Notes: a model not told the origin generated them from the sequence alone. A stretch of 44,035 nt of DNA from Bacillota bacterium (GCA_023663285.1 JAMPHT010000002.1:70932-114966); one strand, 5' to 3'; shown: positions 7,177 through 16,791, numbered from the stretch's first letter. Made by a program: numbers and translations.

Positions 7177-8052
7177 TCAGCAATTCCCGCAGCCCCCGTG
7201 GTGGGTGCCGCCCTCCTCCAGCTTCAGCATGGCTCTGCCCTCCGCCGTCTTATACATCTGCTGACGCCTCATGGCTTCGTCAAAATTCACTGCATGGCCG
7301 TCGAACTCAGGGCCGTCCACACAGGCAAATTTCACCTTTCCATCCACCGTCACACGGCAGGCGCCGCACATTCCCGTTCCATCCACCATTATGGGATTCA
7401 GGCTGACAATGGTGGGGATGTTCAGTTCCTTCGTCAGCAGGCAGACAAACTTCATCATGATCATAGGGCCGATAGCGATACACACATCATACTCTTTACC
7501 CTCTGCCACCAGATCCTTGATCGTCTGGGTCACCATTCCGCTTCTGCCGTATGAGCCGTCGTCTGTGGTGACATAAAGGTTTCCCGCCACCGCTTCCATC
7601 TCCTTCTCCAGGATCAGCAGGTCCTTTGTCTTGCTTCCCACGATCACATCCGCCCCTACGCCGTTCTCATGGAGCCACTTGACCTGAGGATACACAGGAG
7701 CCGCTCCCACGCCGCCTGCCACAAACAGAATCCGTTTCTTCTTTAAGCTCTCCGGCTCCTCTTTCACCAGCTCGGACGCGCAGCCCAAAGGCCCTACAAA
7801 ATCATGGAAGCAGTCGCCTGCCTGTAATGCCGCCATCATTTTTGTGGCCGCCCCTACGCACTGAAACACGATGGTGACTGTTCCCTTCTCCCGGTCATAG
7901 TCGCAGATCGTCAGAGGGATCCGTTCTCCCTCCTCATCCATCCTGACGATCACAAACTGTCCAGGCTCACAGGCCTTCGCCACTCTCTTTGCCTCCACCT
8001 CCATCAGATAAATGTTTGTGGTAAGCTCTTCTCTTTTTACAATCTTATACAT
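7177..8052 (-). CDS. nfnA: NfnA-like FAD/NAD-binding oxidoreductase with [2Fe-2S] site
   Basis: 291 residues, the usual length of the NfnA / sulfide dehydrogenase beta / dihydroorotate dehydrogenase electron-transfer (PyrK-like) group. An N-terminal beta-barrel binds FAD (PLTICDYD). The middle binds NAD(H) (FVAGGVGAAPVYPQVKWL). The C-terminal cysteines for a [2Fe-2S] cluster lie in GMCGACRV...FACVDGPEFDGH. In clostridia the NfnAB complex couples NADH and reduced ferredoxin oxidation to NADP+ reduction. The gene lies directly upstream of nfnB on the same strand. GAGGTGG lies before the ATG. Confidence 0.88.
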   Translation of the reverse strand: MYKIVKREELTTNIYLMEVEAKRVAKACEPGQFVIVRMDEEGERIPLTICDYDREKGTVTIVFQCVGAATKMMAALQAGDCFHDFVGPLGCASELVKEEPESLKKKRILFVAGGVGAAPVYPQVKWLHENGVGADVIVGSKTKDLLILEKEMEAVAGNLYVTTDDGSYGRSGMVTQTIKDLVAEGKEYDVCIAIGPMIMMKFVCLLTKELNIPTIVSLNPIMVDGTGMCGACRVTVDGKVKFACVDGPEFDGHAVNFDEAMRRQQMYKTAEGRAMLKLEEGGTHHGGCGNC

Positions 8053-8166
8053 GATCCACCTCTTTTTTATTTGATTCAGCCAAATTGATTTCAGCTGACA
8101 AGTACCTGTATGCGCCGGTCAACACCTCCGTCGGGCAGGCGTCCTTCCCTGTCCGAACCGATTCGC

Positions 8167-9837
8167 TCAGAACAGCCCTGTGATCACGCCGTCCTCGTTC
8201 ACATCTATCCCGTAAGCCGCCGGCTTCTTAGACAATCCCGGCATGGTCACCACGTCTCCCGTCAACGCCACCACAAACCCTGCGCCGGCGGCCACATATG
8301 CCTCCCGTACATAAAGCTCAAAACCTTCCGGCCTGCCAAGCAGCCTTGGGTCGTCGGAAAGGGAATACTGATTCTTCGCCATGCACACCGGCAAGCTTCC
8401 AAAGCCCATCTCCGTGATCCTCTCCAGTTCCTTTTTTGCTCCCGCAGAAAAGCTCACGCTGCCCGCTCCGTAAATTTCAACTGCTACCCTTGAGATTTTT
8501 TCCTCCAGGGACAAGCTATCCTCATAAAGCACATGAAAATCACTTTTCTTTGTCTCCAGTGTTTTTAACACTTTCTCAGCCAGGGCGATCCCGCCCTCGC
8601 CCCCCTTCTCCCAGACCTGGGACAGGGCAAACTCACAGCCTCTTGCTTCGCAGAAGCCTCTCACATACTCCGTCTCTGCCGGAGTGTCCGTCACAAAGGC
8701 ATTCAGCGTCACCACCACAGGTATCCCGTATTTCTGCAGATTTTCAATATGCTTCTCCAGATTCACGATTCCTTTTTCCAGGGCTTCCAGGTTTTCGGTA
8801 TTTAAGTCCGCCTTCGCAACGCCGCCGTTGTATTTCAGCGCCCTGACCGTTGCCACCAGCACCGCTGCATCCGGCTTCAGGTCCGCGATACGGCACTTGA
8901 TGTCAAAGAATTTCTCCGCGCCTAGATCCGCGCCGAAGCCCGCCTCCGTAATACAGTAATCCGCCATACGCATTGCCGCTCTGGTGGCCCGCACAGAGTT
9001 ACAGCCGTGGGCGATATTGGCAAAGGGCCCTCCATGTACCAGCGCCGGCGTCTGTTCCAGCGTCTGGATCAGATTGGGCTTCATGGCATCCTTTAAAAGC
9101 GCCGCCATGGCTCCCACCGCGTTCAGGTCTCCTGCCGTGACAGGTTCCCCCGCCACATTATATGCAACAATGATGCGGGCAAGTCTTGCCTTGAGATCCT
9201 GCATATTCTCCGCCAGGCAGAGGATCGCCATGATCTCGCTTGCCACCGTAATGACAAAATGATCCTCCCGCACCACGCCGTCCGCCTTTTTCCCCAGGCC
9301 CACCACAATGTTGCGCAGTACCCTGTCGTTCATATCCATACAGCGTTTCCACACGATCTGCCGGGTGTCGATCTGCAGTTCGTTTCCCTGCTGGATATGA
9401 TTATCCAGCAATGCCGCCAGCAGATTGTTGGCCGAGGTGATGGCATGGAAATCCCCTGTAAAATGCAGATTCAGATCCTCCATGGGAACCACCTGGGCAT
9501 ACCCGCCCCCCGCAGCGCCTCCCTTGATGCCGAAGCAGGGGCCCAGAGAGGGCTCCCGCAGGGCGATCACCGCCCTTTTTCCCAGCTTTCCGAAGGCTTC
9601 CCCTAATCCTACGCTGGTAGTGGTCTTTCCCTCCCCGGCAGGCGTGGGATTGATGGCCGTCACCAATATCAGCTTCCCGTAAGGCTTACCTTTAAGGCTG
9701 TCCAGATACTCTTCCGTCAGCTTCGCCTTATACTTGCCGTAAAACTCCAGCTTGGACCGCCCGATCCCCAGCTTTGCCGCCACGTTCTCTATCGGCTCCA
9801 TAACAGCCTCCTGGGCAATTTCAATGTCTGTTTTCAT
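8167..9837 (-). CDS. fhs: Formate-tetrahydrofolate ligase
   Basis: 556 residues, full family length. The enzyme makes 10-formyl-tetrahydrofolate from formate, ATP and tetrahydrofolate, feeding purine and one-carbon metabolism and, in acetogens, the Wood-Ljungdahl methyl branch. The nucleotide-binding [18 protein letters not shown] (near residue 65), the [11 protein letters not shown] loop and the C-terminal [18 protein letters not shown] are as expected. The ATG has GGAG upstream. The gene lies between ftsK and nfnA, all on the minus strand, but with ~105-115 bp gaps, so a single operon is not certain. Confidence 0.97.
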   Translation of the reverse strand: MKTDIEIAQEAVMEPIENVAAKLGIGRSKLEFYGKYKAKLTEEYLDSLKGKPYGKLILVTAINPTPAGEGKTTTSVGLGEAFGKLGKRAVIALREPSLGPCFGIKGGAAGGGYAQVVPMEDLNLHFTGDFHAITSANNLLAALLDNHIQQGNELQIDTRQIVWKRCMDMNDRVLRNIVVGLGKKADGVVREDHFVITVASEIMAILCLAENMQDLKARLARIIVAYNVAGEPVTAGDLNAVGAMAALLKDAMKPNLIQTLEQTPALVHGGPFANIAHGCNSVRATRAAMRMADYCITEAGFGADLGAEKFFDIKCRIADLKPDAAVLVATVRALKYNGGVAKADLNTENLEALEKGIVNLEKHIENLQKYGIPVVVTLNAFVTDTPAETEYVRGFCEARGCEFALSQVWEKGGEGGIALAEKVLKTLETKKSDFHVLYEDSLSLEEKISRVAVEIYGAGSVSFSAGAKKELERITEMGFGSLPVCMAKNQYSLSDDPRLLGRPEGFELYVREAYVAAGAGFVVALTGDVVTMPGLSKKPAAYGIDVNEDGVITGLF

Positions 9838-9941
9838 TCTCTGTTCTCCGTTCCTGCATGATCTCTGCCTGCCACTTCCCCTCGCTTCTCCCTCATCGGA
9901 TGCATAGGGCCCTCCAACCTGCTGCTTTCTGTTATCCAGTG

Positions 9942-12671
9942 TCAGACGATTTCCTCTATCAACTGCTCAAATTGCTCAGGCCCCATCAACACCTTTCGGG
10001 GCTTCGTTCCTTCGCCTCTGTCCACAACGCCGTACTCACAGAGCTGATCCATGATCCTGGCGGCACGGTTGAAGCCGATCTTCAAAAGCCTCTGCAGCGC
10101 GCCGATGGACGCCTTGTCCTGTTCTATAATGAACCGACCGGCTTTCTCGAAGAATTCATCCAGATCCGCGTCTCCGCCCCCGGAGCCGCCGACGCCGCTT
10201 CCTATGTTCAAAATCTTCTCTTCCACATCCTCCGCATAAATATTGCCCAGACTCTGATTCTTCAGGAAATCCACCACATCCGAGACCTCCTTATCAGACA
10301 CAAAGGCTCCCTGGATACGGGCAGGCTTGGAATAGCCCTGGGGGTAAAAGAGCATATCTCCCTTTCCCAGCAGCTTTTCCGCACCGTTCATATCAAGAAT
10401 GGTACGGGAATCCACACCGCTGGAAACCGCAAACGCCACTCTGCTGGGCATATTTGCCTTGATCAGACCGGTGATCACATCCACGCTGGGCCGCTGGGTG
10501 GCTATGATCAGATGAATGCCTGCCGCTCTCGCCAGCTGTGCCAGACGGCAGATAGACTCCTCCACCTCCCCCGGCGAGACCATCATCAGGTCGGCAAGCT
10601 CGTCCACAATAATGACGATCTGCGGCATTTTGGCAGGCGCATCCTCAGCGCCTTTCTCCTGCATGGACTCTACCTTTTTATTGTAGCCCTTCAGATCCCT
10701 TACATTAAAGTCCGCGAATTTGCGGTAGCGGTCCTCCATCTCAGATACGCCCCAGTGCAGCGCGGCAGACGCCTTTTTCGGATCTGTCACCACCGGTATC
10801 AGCAGATGGGGAATGCCGTTATACACGCTGAGCTCCACTACCTTGGGGTCCACCATGATCAGCTTTACATCGTCCGGATGGGCCTTGTACAGGATACTCA
10901 TGATCAACGTATTGATACACACCGACTTGCCGGAGCCCGTCGCTCCCGCGATCAGCATATGGGGCATCTTTGCAATGTCCGCCACCACCGTCTGTCCGGC
11001 AATGTCTTTTCCCACCGCAAAAGCAATATTGGAAGGGAACTCCTTAAATTCTTTTGATTCCAGCAGATCCCGCAGAGCCACGGTCATATTTTCCTTGTTA
11101 GGGACCTCGATGCCCACCGCCGCTTTGCCCGGAATCGGCGCCTCGATACGAATATCCGTGGCCGCCAGATTCAGCTTGATATCGTCTGCAAGCCCTACGA
11201 TCTTTGACACCTTGACTCCCTGCTCCGGCTGCAATTCATACCGGGTGACGCTGGGTCCCTGGCTGATGTCCGTAATAGTCACTCTCACGCCGAAGGTGTT
11301 CAGAGTCTGCTGAAGGTGCATTGCCGTCTCCTTCAATTCCCTGGTGGAATCCCCCGTTGCCGCCACACCCTTCTGCAGTCTGGACAGCGGCGGGAACATA
11401 TACTTCTTTGGCGTTCTCTGAATATCCGGGGCAGGCGCAGATGCCGAGGGACGCTCAGACGTCCCGGTATGCCCCCCTGCTTCCTGACGGCCAAAGCCTG
11501 CGGACGCCTGTAGCCGCCCGTTTTCCCCCTCAATACCTTCCTTATGGATCCTTATCGTCTGCAGATCACTTTCATATGTAGAGGACTCTGGCTTCGAGGC
11601 TTCATATGCTTCCCATGAATCGTCTTCCATCGATTCCTCAGGTTCATCGGCCTCCGCCGTTTCCAGCTCATTCAGAGATACCTGATGCATACTTCTGATG
11701 CGCACCTTTTCAAAATCAAATCCGGCCGCGGGCGGCTGTGCCTGTTCCTCCGGAAAAGGCCCCTGCTCCTCCGCAAGATCTTCAGAGAACATGATCTCAT
11801 GTATATCGTCCCGATGATTTTGCTCTTCCGGCTTCATTAGCGTGGTATCCAGCATGACGCCGGAAACCTTTTTCTCCATGCGCAGGATCTTTTCATTTTC
11901 CTTCGCCTCCGCTTTCAGCCTGCGCTGCTCATCCTGCTCCTGTCGTCTCAGTCTGGCGCTTTCCTTTCGGCGCTCCGTCTCTTCCCTGCGCTGCTGTGCA
12001 AGCTCTCTGCGGCGTTCCGCATCTTCCCTGGAAAGCTCCCGCATACGGCTTCCGCCGTCCCTCACACTTTTTAACAGGGACCGTTCCGTCAGCAGGATCA
12101 GGCTTATCACGGCACAGAGCAGCACCACCAGCACCGTTCCGATGGTGCCCAGATAATGCTGCAGCAGAAAGCTGATGCTGCCCCCCAGGATCCCTCCCCC
12201 ATTCTTCGCATCCCTGCAGCTCTCATAGATCGTCTTTACGCCGTAGTCAGCCATCCCGGCGGTTCCCCCCACTATCAGATCGCACACTGCTCCCAGCATG
12301 AGAAATAGAACGAATCCCGCTATCAGCTTTCTCACCACATTGGGATTCCCCTCGTTGGCAAACCAAAATGCCGCCGCCAGAAAAGTAAGCACCGGCGCCG
12401 CATATGCGGTAAATCCAAATACACCAAAAAGGAAGCCGCTGACCGCGTCTCCCACAGGCCCGATGATACCGAAATTGCAGCAGAACAAAATGACCATCAG
12501 CACAAAGAGCGCGATCAGCCCTATCTCATGGAACAGCGCGCCGTCCCCTGCAGATGTCTGCATATCCTCCGCCTTTTTCCCTGTATTCCTGTTCTGTCCT
12601 CCCGATTTTACGCTTCCGGAATTCTTTCTATTTTGTGAAGATGATGTCTTTTTGCCGTTAGACGCTGCCAT
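9942..12671 (-). CDS. ftsK: DNA translocase FtsK/SpoIIIE
   Basis: 909 residues. Order: a Ser/Asn/Lys-rich N-terminus, four membrane segments (residues ~45-190), a charged Arg/Glu-rich linker with long coil (RRREELAQ-type, ~210-290), the motor with Walker [15 protein letters not shown] (near residue 575) and Walker [12 protein letters not shown] (near 690), and the C-terminal gamma winged helix ending [12 protein letters not shown]. It pumps DNA at the septum during division, chromosome dimer resolution or sporulation. With four rather than six membrane segments and one copy in the window, FtsK and SpoIIIE roles cannot be told apart. The upstream antitoxin-like ORF ends 17 bp before the start. 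Confidence 0.96.
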   Translation of the reverse strand: MAASNGKKTSSSQNRKNSGSVKSGGQNRNTGKKAEDMQTSAGDGALFHEIGLIALFVLMVILFCCNFGIIGPVGDAVSGFLFGVFGFTAYAAPVLTFLAAAFWFANEGNPNVVRKLIAGFVLFLMLGAVCDLIVGGTAGMADYGVKTIYESCRDAKNGGGILGGSISFLLQHYLGTIGTVLVVLLCAVISLILLTERSLLKSVRDGGSRMRELSREDAERRRELAQQRREETERRKESARLRRQEQDEQRRLKAEAKENEKILRMEKKVSGVMLDTTLMKPEEQNHRDDIHEIMFSEDLAEEQGPFPEEQAQPPAAGFDFEKVRIRSMHQVSLNELETAEADEPEESMEDDSWEAYEASKPESSTYESDLQTIRIHKEGIEGENGRLQASAGFGRQEAGGHTGTSERPSASAPAPDIQRTPKKYMFPPLSRLQKGVAATGDSTRELKETAMHLQQTLNTFGVRVTITDISQGPSVTRYELQPEQGVKVSKIVGLADDIKLNLAATDIRIEAPIPGKAAVGIEVPNKENMTVALRDLLESKEFKEFPSNIAFAVGKDIAGQTVVADIAKMPHMLIAGATGSGKSVCINTLIMSILYKAHPDDVKLIMVDPKVVELSVYNGIPHLLIPVVTDPKKASAALHWGVSEMEDRYRKFADFNVRDLKGYNKKVESMQEKGAEDAPAKMPQIVIIVDELADLMMVSPGEVEESICRLAQLARAAGIHLIIATQRPSVDVITGLIKANMPSRVAFAVSSGVDSRTILDMNGAEKLLGKGDMLFYPQGYSKPARIQGAFVSDKEVSDVVDFLKNQSLGNIYAEDVEEKILNIGSGVGGSGGGDADLDEFFEKAGRFIIEQDKASIGALQRLLKIGFNRAARIMDQLCEYGVVDRGEGTKPRKVLMGPEQFEQLIEEIV

Positions 12672-12688
12672 CTGTCATCATACCTCTC

Positions 12689-12904
12689 TTACCTGTTTTT
12701 ATGAAACGGATTTTCCTTGGAATAAGCAACTGCCGCTTCATTAAATTCATCAGAACTCACATTATCAAACTGTTGCCTCTGCCATTTCGTATAATCAAAT
12801 TTTTCTCTGTTGATTACAGCTATAAAGCGTTCTGTCTCCACTACACCTAATTTCTCCAAAAGGCAGTTGATTCCCCTGCTCATAATTTCAATATCACCAG
12901 TCAT
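12689..12904 (-). CDS. Hypothetical protein coupled to the PIN-domain gene (possible antitoxin partner)
   Basis: 71 residues, soluble and helical (SRGINCLLEKLGVVETERFI, then FDYTKWQRQQFDNVSSDEF). Its ATG at 12904 lies inside the 3' end of the broken PIN gene, overlapping its stop by 11 bases in a different frame, the layout of a translationally coupled pair. Proteins of this type commonly sit beside PIN-domain proteins in Clostridia; the antitoxin role is inference. It appears intact although its partner is not. More AT-rich than ftsK. Confidence 0.6.
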   Translation of the reverse strand: MTGDIEIMSRGINCLLEKLGVVETERFIAVINREKFDYTKWQRQQFDNVSSDEFNEAAVAYSKENPFHKNR

Positions 12905-13236
12905 TTAAATCTTCCTCCAATTTTCTGATAAAATCCATGGGATTTAACATCTGGATCTCACCTGTATGATATTTTAACAATCTGTTGTCAGTAGTAAGAA
13001 AACAGTCGCAAGAAGCATATATTCTTCTCTATAAATTCGCCAATTGCAATGCGCTTTGTCTCATATGGATTCTGACTGTTTTCATACCACAATACATATG
13101 AGGTAACTAAATCCACTCTTTTTGCTTTTATCAAATCCTGCACATATAGCTTTGCCTGAGTTTCCAGTGATATGCGAATTTGCGTCTGGTCATCATATGG
13201 ACGATTATAACAGCAATTATCTAAATATATTTTCAT
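12894..13236 (-). pseudogene. PIN-domain nuclease gene with internal deletion and frameshift
   Basis: The 5' part encodes the PIN N-terminus MKIYLDNCCYNRPYDDQ (Asp6 is the first metal ligand) up to GEFIEKN. The reading then shifts. A second frame takes over with IYASCDCFLTTDNRLLKYHT...MDFIRKLEEDLNDW and stops at 12894, which is a standard PIN C-terminus with the TTDNRLL motif. The segment that normally lies between them, with the central acidic residue and the KDACHVASA-type block, is missing. A deletion whose length is not a multiple of three explains this. Promoter and AGGAGG site remain intact. PIN proteins are RNases, often toxins; this one should be inactive. Confidence 0.8.
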
Positions 13237-13255
13237 ATTCCTCCTCTTTCCGCTT

Positions 13256-13284
13256 ATTATATAATGCCCTGATAAAATTTACAA
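13256..13284 (-). promoter_or_regulatory. Promoter of the broken PIN gene pair
   Basis: On the minus strand TTGTAA (13284-13279), a 17-bp spacer and TATAAT (13261-13256) lie ~20 bp upstream of the PIN ATG, followed by AGGAGG. The short 5' UTR suits autoregulated toxin-antitoxin pairs. Confidence 0.6.
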
Positions 13285-13287
13285 GAT

Positions 13288-13764
13288 TCATTTCTTTCCT
13301 TTCAGCGCCCGCTTCATCCTCGCCACTGTTTTTGACAAAAAAGGCCGGAGCGGCCGAATCTTAAGCCAGACTGCCGAAAGCATCCGGTAAAAGGGATTTC
13401 TTACGGAAAAACATTTTCCTCTGCGCACCACCTGGTATAAGATTCCTTTCATTTGTTCCGCTTTCAATGGACCTTCTATCTCGCTCTGGTTATCCCCCAC
13501 CAGATAGAAGCCCTCCGGCTTCCGTTTCCAGATGCGGTGCAGTACCAGAATACTTCCTTCCCTGCGGTATAGCACTACATCTCCACGCTTTAATTTCTCC
13601 GCGTCCGCAGGAACAATGACCGCCTCGTCCCTGCCGGGGACAAACAGCGGATACATACTATAGCCCTGAGGGTGGATACGAATACTTTTTCCCTCCGCCA
13701 GCAGCGCCTCTATATCCACGCCCTTTGTCCCGTTGTCCTTCTTTGTTGTCTCCTGTGCTTCCAT
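13288..13764 (-). CDS. S26-family (signal peptidase I-like) serine peptidase, Ser/His type
   Basis: 158 residues. The nucleophile motif GYSMYP (Ser36) sits in the usual box. The second box, GDVVLYRREGSILVLHRI, has His76 where bacterial LepB has Lys, as in the ER/SipW-type branch. VGDNQSEIEG matches the conserved GDN box. There is no hydrophobic N-terminal anchor; instead a basic amphipathic C-terminus (residues ~125-158) may touch the membrane. The gene follows the ABC exporter at 108 bp, and the twin leader-bearing proteins lie just upstream. It may cleave their leaders, since the exporter has no C39 peptidase domain. The ribosome site GGAGG is ~15 nt from the ATG, so a slightly later start is possible. 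Confidence 0.82.
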   Translation of the reverse strand: MEAQETTKKDNGTKGVDIEALLAEGKSIRIHPQGYSMYPLFVPGRDEAVIVPADAEKLKRGDVVLYRREGSILVLHRIWKRKPEGFYLVGDNQSEIEGPLKAEQMKGILYQVVRRGKCFSVRNPFYRMLSAVWLKIRPLRPFLSKTVARMKRALKGKK

Positions 13765-13872
13765 GCCTGACCGCCCTGCCCTCCTTAATGCCCCGCTACT
13801 TGCAGCGAGGTTGTTGACTTATTACGGATTTATCATGACTTTATTATGACTTGTCGTTGTTGATCCCCTTTT

Positions 13873-15672
13873 TCAGAAGTTCCGTATCATCTCATCGATC
13901 TCGCTCTCCTCAAGACAGACGCAGCGCCTGTCCCGTATGGCATAGACCCTGCTGCACATACTTAAGACCGTAGGCCGGTGAGTGGTCAAAATACAGGTGC
14001 GGGGATAGGAATCCTTCAGGATATTCTGCAGGACCTTCCGCTCCGTAGCCACATCCAGCGCCGATGTCGCCTCGTCCATCAGCAGAATGGGCGATTTCCG
14101 GATCAATGACCTTGCAATGGAAAGCCGCTGGGCCTGTCCTTCCGAGAAGCCTCCGCCCCGCTCGCCTACCTTTGCATTGATTCCATCCCCCAACCTGCTC
14201 ACAAAGTCCCAGGCACAGGCCATCCTCAATGCCTCTATGATCTCCTCATCCGTGGCGTCCGGCTTCACGTTCCGCATATTTTCCGCAATGGTGCCTGAAA
14301 ACATGGTATTCCCCTGGGGTACATAGGAAAAAAGCTTCCTGGTGGATGGACTCATCTCCATCCTGTCCGCCCCCGAAAAGATACTGATACTCCCTTCCTT
14401 TGGAAAAATCAGCGAAAGCAGCAGCCTCAGCATGGTCGTCTTGCCCTCGCCGGAGGGTCCCACCAGCGCAATGATCTCATGGGGATGGGCCTCGATGGAC
14501 GCCCCCGCAAAGACCGGCTCCCCGCCGCGATAGGCATAATTTACATCCGTCAGCTGTAGTGACACGCCTTCCGCCCGATGCCGTTCACCAAATGCTGCCG
14601 CCTCCTCGCCATGGCTGTAATCCTCCTGGGGCATTTCCACAATGTCCATGAGCCGCCCCGCAGAGGTAGTCAGGCTGATGACGGAAGGGACCAGGGAAGT
14701 CAGATTATGCAGAGCGCCTGTCAGGGTCCCGGACAAGCTCAAAAACAGGGTCATCGTGCCGTAGTCAATGGCGCCGCTCCACACCCGGTAGATACCCCAG
14801 CCGTAAGCGCCGTAGGAAACCAGCATGGACACCACGGACAACAACAGCGACGTTCCCATGGACATCCGCTGGAACTCCAGCCGCATACTGATATAGTCCG
14901 CCTGAAGGCGCTTCAGCTTACTGGTGTAAAAGGGAATCAGGTCAAATGCCTTGATAGTCTGGATATTGGAAAAGGTCTCCTGGTTAAAGCCGGACATCTT
15001 TGCTCCCATGGCGGCGCTGCGCTTGTTGTTGTTCACCATGCGGCGCATAAGGGTCTTTGACAGAAGCAGGCTCACCGGCATACCTAAGAATGCAAAAATA
15101 GCAAAGGACACATCATTGGCCACCACCACCACAAAGGCGCTGATAAAACGGAACAGATAGATGATCATATTCGGCACAAAATTCAACACACCGTTAGAAA
15201 TATTGGAGGCGTCGCTGCTCCATCTGGTCAGCAGATCCCCGGTGTGATACTGTGTCAGGGACTCCCAGTCCGTCACCAGTATCTTGGAAAAAATATCGGA
15301 CTTGATCTCCGAGTCCACTTTCATGCCGATCCAGGAAGAGGCGTAGCTTGAGATCTGGTTCACGATCGTACTGCCTATTCCTAAGCCTATCATGGCGGCA
15401 AAGGTCTTTACCACCTCTCCCGCCTGAAAGCCTGTAATGATATTTACCAGATCCCTGGAGACAAAGCTGGACAACAGCGACACCACCGTCCCCGTCAATC
15501 CCAGCAGGGTATAAAAAATCATGGCAAGCCAATAGTGGCGGGCATACTCATAAATCCACTTAGTCTGCCGCAGCATCTCCTGAATGCGTCCGGCCTTGAT
15601 CCTGCCCATATAAAATTTTACCCGTTCCCGAACGCTCATGCCGGATGCCCTCTCACTTTTTCGGTAGGACAC
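13873..15672 (-). CDS. ABC exporter (fused membrane and ATPase domains), likely for the twin small proteins
   Basis: 599 residues, a half-transporter of the ABCB/MsbA-like class that would work as a homodimer. Six membrane segments fill residues ~50-330. The ATPase domain has Walker A GPSGEGKTT (near 404), signature SEGQAQRLSIARSL, Walker B ILLMDEATSALD (near 527) and a switch His in LTTHRPT. There is no N-terminal C39 peptidase domain. A GTG start at 15672 has AGGA at good distance; ATG at 15639 with GAGAGG is an alternative. It follows the twin leader proteins across a strong terminator and precedes the S26 peptidase, so export of those proteins is the natural guess. Confidence 0.9.
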   Translation of the reverse strand: MSYRKSERASGMSVRERVKFYMGRIKAGRIQEMLRQTKWIYEYARHYWLAMIFYTLLGLTGTVVSLLSSFVSRDLVNIITGFQAGEVVKTFAAMIGLGIGSTIVNQISSYASSWIGMKVDSEIKSDIFSKILVTDWESLTQYHTGDLLTRWSSDASNISNGVLNFVPNMIIYLFRFISAFVVVVANDVSFAIFAFLGMPVSLLLSKTLMRRMVNNNKRSAAMGAKMSGFNQETFSNIQTIKAFDLIPFYTSKLKRLQADYISMRLEFQRMSMGTSLLLSVVSMLVSYGAYGWGIYRVWSGAIDYGTMTLFLSLSGTLTGALHNLTSLVPSVISLTTSAGRLMDIVEMPQEDYSHGEEAAAFGERHRAEGVSLQLTDVNYAYRGGEPVFAGASIEAHPHEIIALVGPSGEGKTTMLRLLLSLIFPKEGSISIFSGADRMEMSPSTRKLFSYVPQGNTMFSGTIAENMRNVKPDATDEEIIEALRMACAWDFVSRLGDGINAKVGERGGGFSEGQAQRLSIARSLIRKSPILLMDEATSALDVATERKVLQNILKDSYPRTCILTTHRPTVLSMCSRVYAIRDRRCVCLEESEIDEMIRNF

Positions 15673-15704
15673 TGAACCTCATCCTACATCTGTCGTATAT
15701 CTGT

Positions 15705-15740
15705 AATCAAAACAGCACCACCTGCAAAAGGTAGTGCTGT
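15705..15740 (-). terminator. Strong hairpin terminator between the leader proteins and the ABC exporter
   Basis: ACAGCACTACC pairs with GGTGGTGCTGT (11 bp, one G-T) around a 7-base loop at 15740-15712, followed on the minus strand by TTTGATT. On the plus strand the same hairpin is followed by CTCTTTTTG, so it could work both ways. It should make the two small genes more abundant in mRNA than the exporter behind them. Confidence 0.75.
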
Positions 15741-15778
15741 CTCTTTTTGTTCCCTAATTTATGTCTGCCGCAACAAAA

Positions 15779-16207
15779 TCAATCAAATCCGCCCTGTACA
15801 TTTACAACATGGGTACAGACAATACCGGAACTGGTTACTGCTAACCCTTTCGGCCATATCTTTAACAGAGAGTCATAATTATCTCCGGAATAATATGCAT
15901 TTGCATGAGACTCTCTTGTCAGCGTCACTGTATTCCCGCTCACCTCAGCAGAACCTTCAAATTCGGCTGCTGATACAGAACCATTAAATACAACCGTCAC
16001 AACCGTCTTTGAAGAAATATGCGTCACACCATCACTATGCTTAGCCTTCACCCGATAAGTTGAATATCCTCCTGCATCCTGTTGATCCATGGTGACATCA
16101 ACCTTCCAGCAATCGCTGCTCGTTTCTTCAGCAGCACCGCTCGCTGCATACACACCCTCAGCCACATCCTCATTTGCCAATACTATCGGCTTTTCATAAT
16201 TCATCAT
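15779..16207 (-). CDS. Leader-bearing small beta-sandwich protein A (candidate export substrate)
   Basis: 142 residues. Residues 4-25 (YEKPIVLANEDVAEGVYAAS and two more) are almost identical to those of protein B, while the rest is diverged. There is no hydrophobic signal peptide. The leader is acidic with small residues at its end, like a ribosomal-peptide or double-glycine type leader. The body (33-142) is strand-rich with Ser/Thr/Val and is framed by Cys33 and Cys131, the disulfide placing known in CBM2-like domains, which suggests life outside the cell. Both genes share the same ribosome region (GGGAGAGG, TAAAG). The ABC exporter and S26 peptidase follow. Function unknown; cargo role is inferred. 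Confidence 0.75.
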   Translation of the reverse strand: MMNYEKPIVLANEDVAEGVYAASGAAEETSSDCWKVDVTMDQQDAGGYSTYRVKAKHSDGVTHISSKTVVTVVFNGSVSAAEFEGSAEVSGNTVTLTRESHANAYYSGDNYDSLLKIWPKGLAVTSSGIVCTHVVNVQGGFD

Positions 16208-16315
16208 CTTTACCCTCTCCCTTCCTAATGCACTGCTTTCTATCCTTTAAAGCCTGTGATTGCAGTATTTTCACAAGCTTTCATGTACATTTACAACTCG
16301 CCCGTTTTTACTTTC

Positions 16316-16702
16316 TTACTTCACTTCAACCGAATCACTGCTATACGACACAACAACTTCAACAGTTATCTTTTCACCTACCGGAATCGCTCCGCCACCA
16401 CCGGGTGTTATGGTTATCGTACTCCCGCTTAATGATGCACTTGCCAGCCAGCCATTGTATACCTGCGCACCTGTTGCTGTGCCGGAAGTAACAGATATAT
16501 TGACCGACCAATCCGTTGATTCTTCGCTTCCACTGTTCTTTATGGTTACCTTGTATGTATTGACCTTATTGTATTGACTACCTGCACTTGTCAACTCCAC
16601 ACCGGACACTGACACAGAGCCTGCCGGCGCTCCACTGGCCGCATATACCCCTTCTGCCACATCCTCGTTGGCCAGCACCACCGGCCTTTCATAATTTGTC
16701 AC
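16316..16702 (-). CDS. Leader-bearing small beta-sandwich protein B (candidate export substrate)
   Basis: 128 residues from a GTG at 16702 that lines up base for base with the ATG and ribosome site of gene A; a longer frame from further upstream lacks support. After the shared leader (NYERPVVLANEDVAEGVYAAS), the body resembles a CBM2 or related beta-sandwich: KNSGSEESTDWSVNISV, then QVYNGWLASASLSGSTITIT, then GEKITVEVVVSYSS. It has no cysteine. After the stop TAA the same frame continues for 14 codons and contains a 14-nt match to the end of gene A, so B may be shortened by a nonsense change. Carbohydrate binding is a guess from fold resemblance. Confidence 0.72.
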   Translation of the reverse strand: MTNYERPVVLANEDVAEGVYAASGAPAGSVSVSGVELTSAGSQYNKVNTYKVTIKNSGSEESTDWSVNISVTSGTATGAQVYNGWLASASLSGSTITITPGGGGAIPVGEKITVEVVVSYSSDSVEVK

Positions 16703-16791
16703 CTTTATCCTCTCCCTTCTTCTTTCCGCTGTTTTAACAACAGTCAAAAATTTTCTGTTTTCTTCACGTCAGAACCTATAATGTTAGGACT

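Noticed and set aside
9858-11057. Long open frame on the plus strand opposite ftsK
   Set aside because: It is the antisense of a highly conserved FtsK motor; its protein is His/Arg/Leu-rich without motifs and lacks a ribosome site.
13828-13850. Imperfect direct repeat (AAGTCATAATA / AAGTCATGATA on the minus strand) between exporter and peptidase
   Set aside because: Short, imperfect and AT-rich; no promoter element is well placed beside it.
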